A DNA stretch of 43,087 nucleotides from Planctomycetota bacterium (GTDB lineage: Bacteria > Planctomycetota > Phycisphaerae > SM23-33): the NCBI GenBank assembly GCA_024275995.1, contig JAJRYB010000126.1:1-43087 (forward strand). Reading direction: 5' to 3'. The notes under the pieces are model-generated. The model was not told where the DNA came from and searched no databases. It was given only the letters and a program-made list of their open reading frames with translations. The position numbers and the translations under genes are program-made. Positions 42,026 through 43,087 of this stretch are shown piece by piece (positions within the stretch are counted from its first letter, which is position 1; each line of letters opens with the position of its first letter).

Positions 42026-42745
42026 TCACATCCCGATCGTGAAGCGCTGTCCGTCGATTTCGAACTCGACCGAGTTCTGTCTGATGCGGACCACCTTCGC
42101 GCCGTTCAGCGTGTCGCCGACGCTCACGAACGTGTTGTTCACGACGGCAGTACCGCCACCCGAATTGCCCTGAATGATCCCGCTGAGCTTGAAGCTGGAC
42201 CTGTCGATCTGGCGGACGACGACCTTTCGAACTTCAGGTTTCGCAGGCGCCGCAGAGGTCGCCTTCTGCTCCGTTGCCTGCTCCGCGGGAGGGGTGGTGG
42301 TTTTTTTGTTCAGATCTTTCCCGCCGGCGAGCGTCTTTATCGCGGGCTGGCTTGTTGCTTCCACCTTGACCGTCGCCGGACGGGCCGGAGGGGTGTAATA
42401 TTTCAGCTCGTCTATCGTCTTGGCGAGAACGAGCTGCGCTTCCGGGCTGATCTCGGCTTCCGACCGACCGGGATGCGAAGGACTCGCCGGACGGACCGGC
42501 GTTTCGGATGTAGTGGCGGCCGCCTGCTGCGGTGTTTGCCCGACGATCATCTGCGAAACGGCGAACCATCCTGCCGTCACCGCCAGCGACGCCGCCAGGG
42601 CGATCAGGATTTTGGGACCGCGGGGCATCCGGTGCGTGTTGCGATCTTCCCATGCGGGAGGAATGTCCGCCGGTTCGGTCGATGGACTTGTGCGGCGGAG
42701 TTTCTCCTCCTCCGCACGCTTGAGGGCCTCGTTGACAAGACTCAT
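42026..42745 (-). CDS. GspB-like inner-membrane protein
   Basis: 239 residues from the ATG at 42745 with AGGAGG seven bases upstream; a longer frame from 42802 begins inside the upstream gene. It opens MSLVNEALKRAEEEK, then one helix (ILIALAASLAVTAGWFAV, about 46-63), a Pro/Ala/Thr-rich linker, and a C-terminal beta domain (SFKLSGIIQGNSGGGTAVVN, GDTLNGAKVVRIRQNSVEFE). This is the layout of GspB/PulB proteins, which work with the ATPase GspA/ExeA to place the type II secretin in the envelope. Stop and start overlap by one base (TGATG) with the GspA-like gene. Good support from the pair. Confidence 0.83.
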   Translation of the reverse strand: MSLVNEALKRAEEEKLRRTSPSTEPADIPPAWEDRNTHRMPRGPKILIALAASLAVTAGWFAVSQMIVGQTPQQAAATTSETPVRPASPSHPGRSEAEISPEAQLVLAKTIDELKYYTPPARPATVKVEATSQPAIKTLAGGKDLNKKTTTPPAEQATEQKATSAAPAKPEVRKVVVRQIDRSSFKLSGIIQGNSGGGTAVVNNTFVSVGDTLNGAKVVRIRQNSVEFEIDGQRFTIGM

Positions 42746-43087
42746 CAGCAGGCCTCCTGGAGTTCCTTCGCGGCCATGCGAACCAGCCTGCGATCTATAC
42801 ATCCGGTCTTGTACACGTATCCAGCCAGGAGCGCCTTGTCCCCGATCGCGTTGACAAGGCGGGGCGTACCGTGCGAATACCGGAAAATTTCGTGCATGGC
42901 GTCCGGCGCGAACCGAACGACGCTATCTTCGCTGCGTGAGATCCCCGCGACCGCCAGGCGGTGGCGGACATACCGGGCAGTGTCCGTCGCCGTCATGACG
43001 CCCAGGTGGAAGCGAACCGTGATTCGCTGGGCGAGCTGACGCAACACCGGCTTGGCGAGCTTGTCGCGGAGTTCGGGCTGACCTATC
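42745..43087 (-). CDS. GspA/ExeA-like AAA ATPase, N-terminal part cut by window edge
   Basis: Only the C-terminal 113 residues are in the window. They open IGQPELRDKLAKPVLRQLAQ, the sensor region of ExeA/GspA-type ATPases (GQPEL...LRQLAQRI), continue with TDTARYVRHRLAVAG and end with the winged lid around FRYSHGTPRLVNAIGDKALL. Walker motifs lie beyond position 43087. The product binds peptidoglycan and works with GspB in assembling type II secretion or type IV pilus machinery in relatives. The stop overlaps the GspB-like start by one base (TGATG). More genes of the same operon probably lie to the right. Confidence 0.88.
   Translation of the reverse strand, partial: IGQPELRDKLAKPVLRQLAQRITVRFHLGVMTATDTARYVRHRLAVAGISRSEDSVVRFAPDAMHEIFRYSHGTPRLVNAIGDKALLAGYVYKTGCIDRRLVRMAAKELQEAC

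Overview
The window is gene-dense, GC-rich bacterial DNA (about 60% G+C by eye) with ordinary Shine-Dalgarno sequences. It holds 34 protein genes; trpS at the left edge and a GspA/ExeA-type ATPase at the right edge are cut. No rRNA, tRNA, transposase or CRISPR array was seen. The gene content suggests Planctomycetota, perhaps Phycisphaerae-like: GAF-HlyD and PqqD-M50-HlyD fusions beside a short SecA, a MetX-MetW fusion, a GlmU of the alternative bacterial type, several SPFH proteins beside ABC-2 permeases, and heptamer-type intergenic repeats. This placement is inferred from protein content, not from a marker gene.

Layout. (1) 1-612: trpS, minus strand. (2) 771-8765: a plus-strand operon of an HlyD adaptor, a DUF3467 protein, a GAF-HlyD membrane protein, a PqqD-M50-HlyD membrane protein and a shortened SecA-like ATPase. 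It looks like an envelope export or processing machine and is the strongest candidate for an undescribed system. A 77-bp tandem repeat duplicates the translation start region of the M50 gene. (3) 8770-10662: asnB, whose ribosome binding site lies inside a perfect 13-bp hairpin. (4) 10756-16753: an apparent metal or redox stress locus with a Cys-rich exported YHS-like protein, a Cys-rich membrane anti-sigma factor, an ECF sigma factor, an SH3-domain exported protein and a P1B-type metal ATPase. Two identical ECF-type promoters (GGGAACC-N16-CGTT) precede the sigma gene and the YHS-like gene. (5) 16758-27829: two ABC-2 permeases, three SPFH (HflK/HflC-like) proteins, an ABC ATPase and a large membrane-anchored protein of unknown function.

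(6) 27853-31144: a conserved protein of unknown function, nagB and a GlmU-like enzyme (amino-sugar metabolism). (7) 31365-35533: two paralogous acyl carrier proteins flanking a DRE-TIM (isopropylmalate/homocitrate synthase-like) enzyme and an ADP-forming acyl-CoA synthetase, an unassigned acyl pathway. (8) 35607-39227: a methionine locus with a clear sigma70-type promoter, a SAM riboswitch, metY and a metX-metW fusion. (9) 39334-42000: a zinc alcohol dehydrogenase-family protein, a PurE with a mixed class I/class II motif, and a degenerate CPBP-like membrane protein. (10) 42026-43087: a GspB-like protein and a GspA/ExeA-like ATPase on the minus strand, continuing beyond the window. Intergenic repeat elements built of heptamers or inverted arms occur at 29786, 31185 and 37262.
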